Positions 6,976 to 13,125 of a stretch of DNA of 13,147 bases are shown piece by piece. The stretch is taken from positions 1 through 13,147 of the forward strand of contig WLNX01000026.1 in the NCBI GenBank assembly GCA_009699565.1, given 5' to 3'. Made by a program: the position numbers and the translations under genes. How positions within the stretch are numbered: position 1 is the stretch's first letter; each line of letters starts with the position of its first letter. The notes under the pieces were generated by a model. It had not been told where the DNA came from. It did not search any database and saw only the letters and a program-made list of their open reading frames with translations. The stretch comes from Actinomycetota bacterium (GTDB taxonomy: Bacteria > Actinomycetota > Thermoleophilia > Solirubrobacterales > Solirubrobacteraceae).

Positions 6976-7281
6976 ATGGCTGTGGCCGACTGGACCTTCC
7001 TCACAAACCATGCGCACGTTCTGATCTGCGTGGCTCAGGACCCAAACATTCGGCTACGGGATGTGGCCGAGCGGGTTGGGATCACCGAACGCGCGACCCA
7101 ACGGATCGTCGCCGATCTGGTTGACGCCGGCTACCTCGAGCGCAGCCGCGAAGGGCGCCGCAACAGCTATCGGCTAAACCCGGAACTCCCCCTTCGCCAC
7201 CCGCTAGAGCGCCAGCACTCCGTAGGCGAAATAATCGACGTGCTCGCGCGGGGATACGTGCCGCCCTCGCCGGAGCGATAA
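6976..7281 (+). CDS. Short winged helix-turn-helix transcriptional regulator (MarR/ArsR-like)
   Basis: A 101-residue DNA-binding protein. Residues 5-21 form the first helix (WTFLTNHAHVLICVAQ). The helix-turn-helix is at about 26-50 (IRLRDVAERVGITERATQRIVADLV), and the wing at 51-68 (AGYLERSREGRRNSYRL), followed by a short tail with PLRHPLE. There is no sensor domain, so a small ligand, partner protein or simple autoregulation must supply any signal. ATG 6976 has no ribosome-binding site, and the -10-like box ends 9 nt before it, consistent with a leaderless transcript. It diverges from sbtA across a repeat-rich 98-bp gap, so control of the bicarbonate permease/purine unit and of itself is the natural inference. 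The fold call is secure; the target is not proven. Confidence 0.85.
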   Translation: MAVADWTFLTNHAHVLICVAQDPNIRLRDVAERVGITERATQRIVADLVDAGYLERSREGRRNSYRLNPELPLRHPLERQHSVGEIIDVLARGYVPPSPER

Positions 7282-7299
7282 GGCCAAGTAGTCGGTCCG

Positions 7300-7331
7300 T
7301 CGCCTCGTGGCGAGCAGGAGGTCCGCAGACC
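7300..7331. terminator. Possible weak bidirectional terminator between convergent genes
   Basis: Two short hairpins lie in the 82-bp gap between the regulator stop and the DUF4395 stop: TCGCC/GGCGA with a 4-nt loop (7300-7313) and GGTC/GACC with a 4-nt loop (7320-7331). Neither has a U-tract. Their position between convergent genes is the main argument. Confidence 0.25.
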
Positions 7332-7363
7332 ACTAGACGCAGGAGACCGGCTGCGGCGCGAGC

Positions 7364-7870
7364 TCAGGCCGTTCCGCCGGACGGCCCGACGGCCAGACCG
7401 ATGTTGCTGCAGCGCTCGCAGACCTCTTCGGGGATGACGCCGAAGCGCATCAGCAGGCCGAAGACGATGCAGCCAACGCAGACGCCGAAGACCGACTCGA
7501 GCGTGGCGAAGACGGCAAGGACTCCCAGCACGACGTAGCCGGCGGAGGTGAGGCCAAGGCCGACGGCGAGGATCGCCGCGCTGACCGAGAAGACGACGCC
7601 GACGGCTTGGGCGAAGCGCTTGGGCGGCCCGGGGACAAGCTTCTCTTTGAACGGGAGCGCGGGAGTAAGCACCTTGGTAACGAACAGTCCCAGCGGACTG
7701 AAGCGCGGACCGGCGGCGGCGCGAGCAATGAAGCCGTAGGCGATCACGAGGCTCAGCCAGGGCACGTCAAACACGATCGTCGACAGCGCCATCAGGACGA
7801 CCCCGCCGGCCACAAGCCGCGCCGACACTTCATTTACGGGGTTGGGGAAGGAGAAAATCCGCTCGCTCAT
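7364..7870 (-). CDS. DUF4395 family membrane protein with two CxxC motifs
   Basis: This 168-residue integral membrane protein matches the DUF4395 family: the N-terminal FPNPVNEVSARLVAG (8-22), a short FSPLGLF loop and the closing CVGCIVFGLLMRFGVIPEEVCERC region. About four hydrophobic helices are visible (21-35, 38-52, 87-106, 110-128), with a fifth over 132-143. The cysteines are paired as C131/C134 and C151/C154, either side of the last helix. This arrangement suggests redox or metal chemistry at the membrane; the family often occurs beside thioredoxin or rhodanese-like genes, none of which is seen here. ATG 7870 lacks a clear ribosome-binding site. A perfect 18-bp palindrome ends 18 bp upstream, implying specific transcriptional control. 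Function is unknown; the family call is firm. Confidence 0.85.
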   Translation of the reverse strand: MSERIFSFPNPVNEVSARLVAGGVVLMALSTIVFDVPWLSLVIAYGFIARAAAGPRFSPLGLFVTKVLTPALPFKEKLVPGPPKRFAQAVGVVFSVSAAILAVGLGLTSAGYVVLGVLAVFATLESVFGVCVGCIVFGLLMRFGVIPEEVCERCSNIGLAVGPSGGTA

Positions 7871-7888
7871 CTCAAGGATAAAATAACA

Positions 7889-7906
7889 TAATCCTGATCA
7901 GGATTA
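7889..7906. promoter_or_regulatory. Perfect 18-bp palindrome, probable operator
   Basis: TAATCCTGATCAGGATTA is a perfect palindrome in an AT-rich pocket, 18 bp upstream of the DUF4395 start and 127 bp upstream of the divergent secreted-protein start. Read on the minus strand, TATTTT (7885-7880) could be a -10 box, which would place the palindrome between the -35 and -10 regions, as for a repressor site. The cognate regulator is unknown. Confidence 0.55.
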
Positions 7907-8033
7907 GGTACTTCAGCCATGCCGTGGCAAGCTTTAATGAATCTTTGCCTGCCGACCGTCACTTTCACTCTTCCCGGTTGTTCTAAGAGCCAGACCCATG
8001 AGCACCGACCCCAAAATAAGGAGCACCCAGACA

Positions 8034-9158
8034 ATGTCCATTAGACATCTAGCGGTCAGCCTGACCGCAGTTGGCCTGATCGCCTCGCTTCCCGCAAGCG
8101 CAATGGCATCGAAGGCCTCGAAGAGCGACCGTGACCGTGACGGCCTCTCAGCCAAGGCCGAGAAGCGCCTCGGCACCAACGCACGCCGTGCAGACACCGA
8201 CCGCGACGGTTTGAAGGACGGCGCCGAAGTGAAGCTCGGCACCAACCCGCTGCGCAAGGACAGCGACCGCGACGGCGTCACAGACGGCGCTGAAGTGGCA
8301 GCCGGCACCGACCCGTGCCCGGTACGGCCAAATCAAGTTCGTGGACTGGTTGCATCGGTTGGCGCCGACTCCGTGACGATCACGAAGTCCGACGCCTCAA
8401 CCGTCACGCTGACCGTGAACGCAGACACCAAGCTGCGGATCCCGGACCGCGATGCAAGCGGCACGATCACTCTCGCCGACCTTCAGGCCGGCGACCGCGT
8501 GAACGCGCACACCTCGACGACCGACGCAACGATCGCTGAGAGCATCGTCGTCAAGGGCGGCCGCAAGCACGGCGAAGAGGTCGAAGGTGTTGTTTCGGCC
8601 GTAACTGCCGACTCGCTGACGATCACCAAGGAGGACGGCTCGACCGTGACTCTCGCGGTGAACTCCGACACCAAGATCAAGGCCCCGGACCGCGACGCAA
8701 GCGGAACCGTGACGATCGCCGACGTTCTCGTCGGTGACAAGGTCGAGGCCTACGCCTCTGCAACCGATGCCGCAGTTGCAGTAGGCATCAAGGTTGAAGC
8801 CGTGAAGATCTCGGGAACGGTCGCCGCAGTCGGCACCGACTCGGTGACGATCACGCTGGCTGACGCCAGCACGGTGACGGTCACGGTCAACGCTGACACG
8901 AAGCTGCGGATCCCCGCAGCCGACGGCAGCGCAACCGGCACGCTTGCCGACCTCACCGTCGGCGAGGCAATTCAGGCCAAGACGATCCAGGGCGCCGGCA
9001 GCACCACGATCGCCCTCGGCATCAGCGCAGGCAGCCTGATCAAGGGTGGCGAAGGCCACGGTCACGGCCACGGTCACGGCGCAGGCGACAAGGTCGGCGC
9101 ACAGAACGACCGCGGCGGACGCGGAGGACGCGGAGGACGCGGCGGACGCGGTCGCTAA
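8034..9158 (+). CDS. Secreted protein with acidic calcium-type repeats, three beta-rich tandem repeats and a His-Gly/RGG tail
   Basis: A 374-residue exported protein. Residues 1-26 are a signal peptide (SIRH, hydrophobic core, SAMASKA processing region). Residues 32-92 hold three thrombospondin-type-3-like repeats with DxDxDG loops (at 32, 54 and 76), each followed by an acidic helix and LGT/AGT; these probably bind Ca2+. Residues 101-176, 182-256 and 258-337 are three DUF5666-like beta-domain copies with SVTIT, STVTLTVN and DTKLRIP motifs. Residues 341-349 are GHGHGHGHG, then 359-374 an Arg-Gly-Gly run. I chose ATG 8034 because AAGGAG lies 10 nt upstream and the signal peptide begins there; ATG 7998 has no such site. 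Plausible roles are cell-surface metal or polyanion binding, but function is not recognised. The gene ends at a strong terminator. Confidence 0.85.
   Translation: MSIRHLAVSLTAVGLIASLPASAMASKASKSDRDRDGLSAKAEKRLGTNARRADTDRDGLKDGAEVKLGTNPLRKDSDRDGVTDGAEVAAGTDPCPVRPNQVRGLVASVGADSVTITKSDASTVTLTVNADTKLRIPDRDASGTITLADLQAGDRVNAHTSTTDATIAESIVVKGGRKHGEEVEGVVSAVTADSLTITKEDGSTVTLAVNSDTKIKAPDRDASGTVTIADVLVGDKVEAYASATDAAVAVGIKVEAVKISGTVAAVGTDSVTITLADASTVTVTVNADTKLRIPAADGSATGTLADLTVGEAIQAKTIQGAGSTTIALGISAGSLIKGGEGHGHGHGHGAGDKVGAQNDRGGRGGRGGRGGRGR
8334..9044 (+). repeat. Three diverged in-frame tandem repeats of about 230 bp
   Basis: The units span about 8334-8561, 8577-8801 and 8805-9044 inside the secreted-protein gene. 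Shared DNA words include GACACCAAG or GACACGAAG followed by a GGATCCC-like stretch, CCGGACCGCGA, and a GCCGAC repeated near each unit end. Units 1 and 2 are closest in their middle portion, while units 1 and 3 share the LRIP segment. They encode the three beta domains and probably arose by internal duplication. Confidence 0.75.
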
Positions 9159-9195
9159 GACCATCCGGCCGCATCAGCGGCCAACGAAGTCACTA

Positions 9196-9221
9196 GAGCG
9201 GCGCCCAGTCGGGCGCCGCTC
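9196..9221. terminator. Strong GC-rich hairpin terminator shared by convergent genes
   Basis: An 11-bp perfect stem (GAGCGGCGCCC / GGGCGCCGCTC) with a 4-nt AGTC loop lies between the secreted-protein stop (9158) and the deacetylase stop (9234). There is no long U-tract, as is common in high-GC actinobacteria. Its position supports bidirectional termination. Confidence 0.75.
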
Positions 9222-9233
9222 CTCGTTGCGGGC

Positions 9234-10028
9234 TCAGCGGTAGGTTGAGCGCAAGCCGAGAAGACGAGACACGGGTACCACTTGGAAGTGGCGGCGCTTG
9301 AGGTTGCGAAGGATCGGCCCGAGCGCCTGAAGGGTTCCCTGATGAGGCCCCTCGCCGTCGTGCATCAGGATGATCGACCCGGGCCGCACGCCGCGAACGA
9401 CGCGGCCGTAGACCGTCGAGCTGCTGACGTTGTCGTAAAGGCTGTCCCAGGAATCGACATCCCAGCCGATCGTGAGCATGTGCTGGTGGCGAACGCGGCC
9501 GAGCAAGGCGCTGTCGACCGATCCGTACGGGGCGCGGAAGAGACAGGTCCGGAAACCGGTCGCCTTGCGGATCAGCGCCGTCGTGCGACTGATGTCGTAG
9601 CTGCCCGGGAAGTGCGGGTGGCTGTAGGAGTGGTTGGCGAGCTCGTGCCCTTCGGCAAGCTCGCGGCGCACCAAGCGAGTGTGCCCCTTGATGAACTGGC
9701 CGCGGATGAAGAACGTCGCGTGGACTTTGGCAGCCCGCAGCTTGGAGAGAACCTTCGCCGTGTACTGCGAGGTCGGCCCGCCGTCGAAGGTAAGAGCGAC
9801 CCTGCGACGCCCGCGCCAGCCGTTCTCGCGGAAGCGTGCGCCCTTCGGCACGCATCCGGTCGGCGCCGCGAGCGCTGCTGCGACGGAGGACTGCGATGCA
9901 GGGGCCGGCTGCGGATCGCTCAATGCGCCGACTGTGGCCGCGAGCGCGAGCGATACCGCGGCAACGGCAACCAAGGATTTCAGGCTCGCGGACCGCACGG
10001 GCTTCGATCGTATCCGCGTCGGCGGCAT
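9234..10028 (-). CDS. Secreted polysaccharide deacetylase (NodB homology domain, carbohydrate esterase 4 type) with altered metal motif
   Basis: A 264-residue exported enzyme. Basic residues precede a hydrophobic signal segment (about 17-35). The NodB domain spans about 75-255: motif 1 TFDGGP (80-85), motif 2 HSYSH (133-137, with H133 and H137 as metal ligands), motif 3 RAPYG (165-169), motif 4 around D190/W194 and motif 5 LMHDG (221-225, with H223). Motif 1 is normally TFDDGP: the first Asp (D82, catalytic base) remains, but the second, a metal ligand, is Gly83. PdaA-type enzymes also vary here (TFDNG), so activity is not excluded. The likely substrate is an N-acetylated cell-wall glycan such as peptidoglycan. 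ATG 10028 is used; no strong ribosome-binding site is seen. The overlapping minus-strand frame from 10035 shows no family features and is not a gene. Confidence 0.88.
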   Translation of the reverse strand: MPPTRIRSKPVRSASLKSLVAVAAVSLALAATVGALSDPQPAPASQSSVAAALAAPTGCVPKGARFRENGWRGRRRVALTFDGGPTSQYTAKVLSKLRAAKVHATFFIRGQFIKGHTRLVRRELAEGHELANHSYSHPHFPGSYDISRTTALIRKATGFRTCLFRAPYGSVDSALLGRVRHQHMLTIGWDVDSWDSLYDNVSSSTVYGRVVRGVRPGSIILMHDGEGPHQGTLQALGPILRNLKRRHFQVVPVSRLLGLRSTYR

Positions 10029-10119
10029 CGCACATCCGGGGCTAACCGAAATTCTCAGGACGGCTCCGTAGACTTGGCGACGATCGCCCGGTGACCGCCG
10101 GGCCGGACGGAGGAGAACG

Positions 10120-10818
10120 ATGTCGGGTACTTCAGCGCCGCGCTACGGAACGCCAAACTGGGAGATGATCGGCCGCTGGATCGAAACGCCGCCCGAAGAT
10201 GACGGCCCGTTCTGGGCCGTGAACCTGATGAAGTACCGAGAGGTCGCCGATTACGCAGACGGCCGCGAGACGACGCTGACCGGCCGCGAAGCCGACGACC
10301 TTTACGCGCCGCTTGGACCGCTCGCCGAAATCGGTGCGATCCCGGCCTTCCAAGCCGACGTCACCGATCAGCTCGCCGGCGACCCTGCCTGGGACCGGAT
10401 AGCAATCGTTCGCTACCCCAGCCGCGACAAGTTCTTTGAGATGCAGCGCCGCGAAGACTTCCTCGAGCTGCACGCCCACAAGGACGCGGGGATGGAGTTC
10501 ACAATCGTCTTCGCCTCCACGCCGGTCAGCGTCAGCGAGAACCCGGGAGGCGGGTCGCACGTGCTGCGGCTTCGCCGCTTTGCCGCCGGCGCGGCACCCG
10601 CGCCTGACCCGGACGGAGTGACACCGGTGGCCCACTTCGAGATTGAAGGCGTGATCGTCGGCGACGACCGAACCTGGGACGACGCGCGCTTTGACATCGT
10701 TGACGATGCCGCGCTGGCACGACTCGCCGAAACGGACGGAGTTGAAGAGCAGGTGATCGTTGTGATGGGCCCCGCCGAGTTTGACGAGCTCGCGGCGTCG
10801 GTCGCCGCGGCACAATAG
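10120..10818 (+). CDS. DUF1330-like protein, two dimeric alpha/beta-barrel-type domains
   Basis: A 232-residue soluble protein. Residues about 28-135 resemble a DUF1330-type ferredoxin-like domain: GPFWAVNLMKYRE at 29-41, YAPLGPLAEIGA at 62-73, DRIAIVRYPSRDKFFEMQRREDFLELHAHKDAGM at 92-125 and a closing FTIVFA strand. Residues about 143-217 have a second strand-helix-strand pattern (HVLRLRRF, HFEIEGVIVGDDRTW, FDIVD, EEQVIVVMG) that looks like a degenerate second copy, giving an internal pseudo-dimer. There is no signal peptide. GGAGGAG (10109-10115) lies 4 nt before ATG 10120. Its stop is 4 bp before the start of the secreted sulfatase-fold enzyme, so the two probably share an mRNA. The reaction is unknown; the fold is a good guess, the second domain less so. 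Confidence 0.75.
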   Translation: MSGTSAPRYGTPNWEMIGRWIETPPEDDGPFWAVNLMKYREVADYADGRETTLTGREADDLYAPLGPLAEIGAIPAFQADVTDQLAGDPAWDRIAIVRYPSRDKFFEMQRREDFLELHAHKDAGMEFTIVFASTPVSVSENPGGGSHVLRLRRFAAGAAPAPDPDGVTPVAHFEIEGVIVGDDRTWDDARFDIVDDAALARLAETDGVEEQVIVVMGPAEFDELAASVAAAQ

Positions 10819-10822
10819 AGCG

Positions 10823-12295
10823 ATGAGAGCCCTGCTGGCAGCGGCAGCACTCGCCGCTCTGCTGGCGTCGACTGCGACCGCAGCGGCGGCCACTCCGCCG
10901 CCGGTCGTGATGTTGGTGATGGACGAATTCAGCGCACCGTCGCTGGAAGGCGCAGACGGCGCGCTCAGCGCCAAGCGCTTCCCTAACCTCGCCGACTTCG
11001 CCAAGAGCGCCACCTGGTACCCGCGTGCATCGACTAGCGGCGACCTGACGATGCGCGCCGTCCCGAGCCTGCTCAGCGGCAACGCCGTCGAACTGCCGTC
11101 TCAGGCGCAGCGCAACCTCTACAGCATGCTGCGCCCAACCCACCGGCTGATCCGCTTCGAGGGCTACAGCGTCCTAGACAGCCTCTGCAGCTTCTGCGCC
11201 GCCCCTCCAAAGCCGGCGATGCGGCTCGGCGGGGTGATGATCCGCGGGGTTGACGAGCAGGCGACCAGCGTCCGTGGCACGCTCGGAGCGATCCGCGAGC
11301 TGCGACGAAAGACGTCCCGCCCGCCGCTCTGGACGGCTCACGTCGTGCTCCCCCATGCGCCCTACCGCTTCCTTCCGGACGGCGACCAGGTGCTGCAGAC
11401 CACCCTCTCGCGCAACCCCGGGGTCGGCGACGACAAGGCCTGGGGGCCGGAACCTCACCTTCCCGTGCTCTCGCAGCAGCGCTTCCTGCTGCAGGCCGCC
11501 TACACCGACCGGCTGATCGGCGAGCTGAAGCGCGACCTGATTCGCGGAGGCTGGTGGGACAAGGCGATCGTGATCATCGCCGCCGACCACGGTTCCTCGT
11601 TCCACCCCAACACGCATCGCCGCTTCATCAGCGAGGAGAGCTTCTCCGACATCGCGAACGTTCCGCTGCTGATCAAGTACCCGGGCCAGAGCAGCGCGGT
11701 GGTTGACCGCGGGTCGGCGCAACTGATTGACGTCCTGCCGACGGTCGCCTCCGTAACCGGCAGCCCGCTTGGCGGCCCCAGCGACGGCCTTGACCTGACC
11801 GGGCCGCGGCCGCAGCGCGACGTGCGAATCTACGGCGGCCACGGCCTTGGCTGGATCTCGAAGAGCTGGGATCAGTTCACCGCACAGCGGCAGATGGAAG
11901 TTGACGAATGGAACGCGCGCTTCCCGGGCAACGTCGCGGCCACCTGGATCGGCCCGCGCGCCTCACTCCGCGGCCGCCGCGTGCGGGACCTGGCCGTGAA
12001 GTCCTCGTCGCGCGCCTCGGCTCGGATTGAGATGGCAGATGGCTGGCGCGACGTAAAGCCCGGCTCCGGCTGGATCCCCGTGCTGGTGGGCGCGGTGCTG
12101 AAGGGCGTGCCCGCGGGCAGCCCGCTGGTCGCTTCGCTCAACGGACGAATCGTTACCAGCGGCTACAGCTATCGCAACGGCAACCGCACTGAAGCGACAC
12201 TGCTGCTCCCCGCAAGCAAGCTCCACCGCGGCCACAACCAGGTGCGACTGCTGCTGGCCGACGGATCGCTGACGCAGCTGGCCGCCACCCGCTGA
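10823..12295 (+). CDS. Secreted sulfatase/phosphatase-superfamily hydrolase or transferase
   Basis: A 490-residue exported protein of the alkaline phosphatase/sulfatase superfamily. Residues 1-23 form an Ala/Leu-rich signal peptide. The catalytic domain spans about 27-340: the first metal aspartate in LVMDEF (D34), the nucleophile region GDLTMRAVPSLLSG with T76 as likely nucleophile, H178 in PHAPYRF, and the second metal site AADHGSSF (D255, H256). C122 and C125 may form a disulfide. Residues about 400-490 form a beta-rich domain (VASLNGRIV, LLLPASKLHRGHNQVRLLL). Related actinobacterial proteins usually carry several N-terminal membrane helices, which are absent here. The nucleophile context suggests a Thr-using enzyme (phospho-group transferase-like) over a Cys/Ser sulfatase, but the substrate is unknown. 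ATG 10823 is preferred to an upstream in-frame start because it begins the signal peptide 4 bp after the previous stop. Confidence 0.82.
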   Translation: MRALLAAAALAALLASTATAAAATPPPVVMLVMDEFSAPSLEGADGALSAKRFPNLADFAKSATWYPRASTSGDLTMRAVPSLLSGNAVELPSQAQRNLYSMLRPTHRLIRFEGYSVLDSLCSFCAAPPKPAMRLGGVMIRGVDEQATSVRGTLGAIRELRRKTSRPPLWTAHVVLPHAPYRFLPDGDQVLQTTLSRNPGVGDDKAWGPEPHLPVLSQQRFLLQAAYTDRLIGELKRDLIRGGWWDKAIVIIAADHGSSFHPNTHRRFISEESFSDIANVPLLIKYPGQSSAVVDRGSAQLIDVLPTVASVTGSPLGGPSDGLDLTGPRPQRDVRIYGGHGLGWISKSWDQFTAQRQMEVDEWNARFPGNVAATWIGPRASLRGRRVRDLAVKSSSRASARIEMADGWRDVKPGSGWIPVLVGAVLKGVPAGSPLVASLNGRIVTSGYSYRNGNRTEATLLLPASKLHRGHNQVRLLLADGSLTQLAATR

Positions 12296-12357
12296 CCGCC
12301 GCCGCTGCGATTGCCGTCATTATCTGCGCCAGCACCCAACCGCCAAGGAGACCCCGG

Positions 12358-13026
12358 ATGATCGAAGTGACGACGAACGACGGCATCGCAGTGATGCGGA
12401 TGAAGGCCGACGAGAACCGCTTCAATCTGCCGATGCTTGACGCCTTTGACGAATCGCTCGACGCCGTCGAAGCCGACGAGAGCGCCCAAGCGGTGCTGCT
12501 GACAGGCGAGGGCAAGTTCTTCTCGAACGGGCTTGACCTCGAGTGGATGACGGCGTCCGGCGAAGACGCCACCCGCCAGGTCGTCCAGCGGCTCCAGCTC
12601 CTCTACCTGCGACTGCTTAGCTACCCGATGCCGGTGATCGCGGCCGTCAACGGCCACGCGTTCGCAGGCGGCGGAATGCTGGCACTGGCCTGCGACGAGC
12701 GCGTGATGCGCGAGGACCGCGGCTACTTCTGCCTGCCCGAAGTGGACATCAATAGTCCGTTCCTGCCGGGGATGTCAAAGCTCGTTGTCGCCAAACTAAC
12801 CCCCAACGCCGCCCACAAAACGATGCTCAGCGGCTGCCGCTTCACCGGGCCGGAGGCCGTCGAATGGGGGATCGCATCGGCCGCCGTCCCTGAGGACCAG
12901 GTGCTCGAAGTTGCTGCGCAGCGGGCGGCTCCCTTCGCAGGCAAGGGACGCGAGACCGTCGCAACGATCAAGAAGGTGATGTACGCCGACGCGATCGAGA
13001 CGCTGGCGCTGCAGGAGAGCTTCTAG
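12358..13026 (+). CDS. Enoyl-CoA hydratase/isomerase (crotonase) family protein, possibly delta3-delta2-enoyl-CoA isomerase
   Basis: A 222-residue crotonase-fold protein. Both oxyanion-hole segments are present: KFFSNGLDLEWM (53-64) and NGHAFAGGGMLALACDERVM (98-117). A single acidic active-site candidate, E128 in FCLPEVDIN, matches the glutamate used by enoyl-CoA isomerases. The usual hydratase glutamate near residue 108 is replaced by a hydrophobic residue (MLALACD), which favours isomerase over hydratase. The protein is shorter than typical 255-265-residue members and lacks much of the C-terminal helical trimerisation region. AAGGAG (12345-12350) lies 7 nt before ATG 12358. The 62-bp gap from the sulfatase-fold gene shows no clear terminator. 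The family is certain; the reaction is inferred from residue pattern. Confidence 0.85.
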   Translation: MIEVTTNDGIAVMRMKADENRFNLPMLDAFDESLDAVEADESAQAVLLTGEGKFFSNGLDLEWMTASGEDATRQVVQRLQLLYLRLLSYPMPVIAAVNGHAFAGGGMLALACDERVMREDRGYFCLPEVDINSPFLPGMSKLVVAKLTPNAAHKTMLSGCRFTGPEAVEWGIASAAVPEDQVLEVAAQRAAPFAGKGRETVATIKKVMYADAIETLALQESF

Positions 13027-13037
13027 GGGCAGCGGAG

Positions 13038-13125
13038 CGGAGGGGGCGGGATTCGAACCCGCGGTCCGGGGAAACCGGACTCCGGTTTTCAAGACCGGTG
13101 CATTCGACCACTCTGCCACCCCTCC
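13038..13125 (-). tRNA. tRNA-Ser (anticodon UGA)
   Basis: On the minus strand the 88-nt RNA folds as a class II tRNA. The acceptor GGAGGGG (13125-13119) pairs with CCCCTCC (13045-13039), with discriminator G at 13038. The anticodon stem CCGGT/ACCGG encloses loop CTTGAAA (anticodon TGA). A long variable arm (GTCCGG...CCGGAC) and the T-arm GCGGG-TTCGAAT-CCCGC complete it. CCA is not encoded. It lies tail-to-tail with the crotonase gene, 11 bp from its stop. Its promoter is outside the window. Confidence 0.97.

Noticed and set aside
8334..9044. Possible CRISPR-like or mobile repeat array
   Set aside because: The repeats are in frame, about 230 bp, diverged and encode protein domains; there are no short identical repeats with unique spacers.
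8397..9164. 255-codon minus-strand frame opposite the secreted repeat protein
   Set aside because: It mirrors the repeats of the sense gene and has no ribosome-binding site or family pattern. The sense frame has a signal peptide and clear domains.
9193..10035. 280-codon minus-strand frame overlapping the deacetylase
   Set aside because: It is Arg/Ala/Pro-rich with no domain features, while the other minus-strand frame contains all the NodB motifs.
10087..10102. CCCGG/CCGGG hairpin just before the 10120 gene as a riboswitch or attenuator
   Set aside because: Only a 5-bp stem in a very GC-rich leader, with no recognised aptamer core; likely chance.
12796..13119. Minus-strand open frame of 107 codons beginning MAEWSNAPVLKTG
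   Set aside because: Its start is translated tRNA-Ser sequence, a familiar artefact, and the rest is antisense to the crotonase gene.
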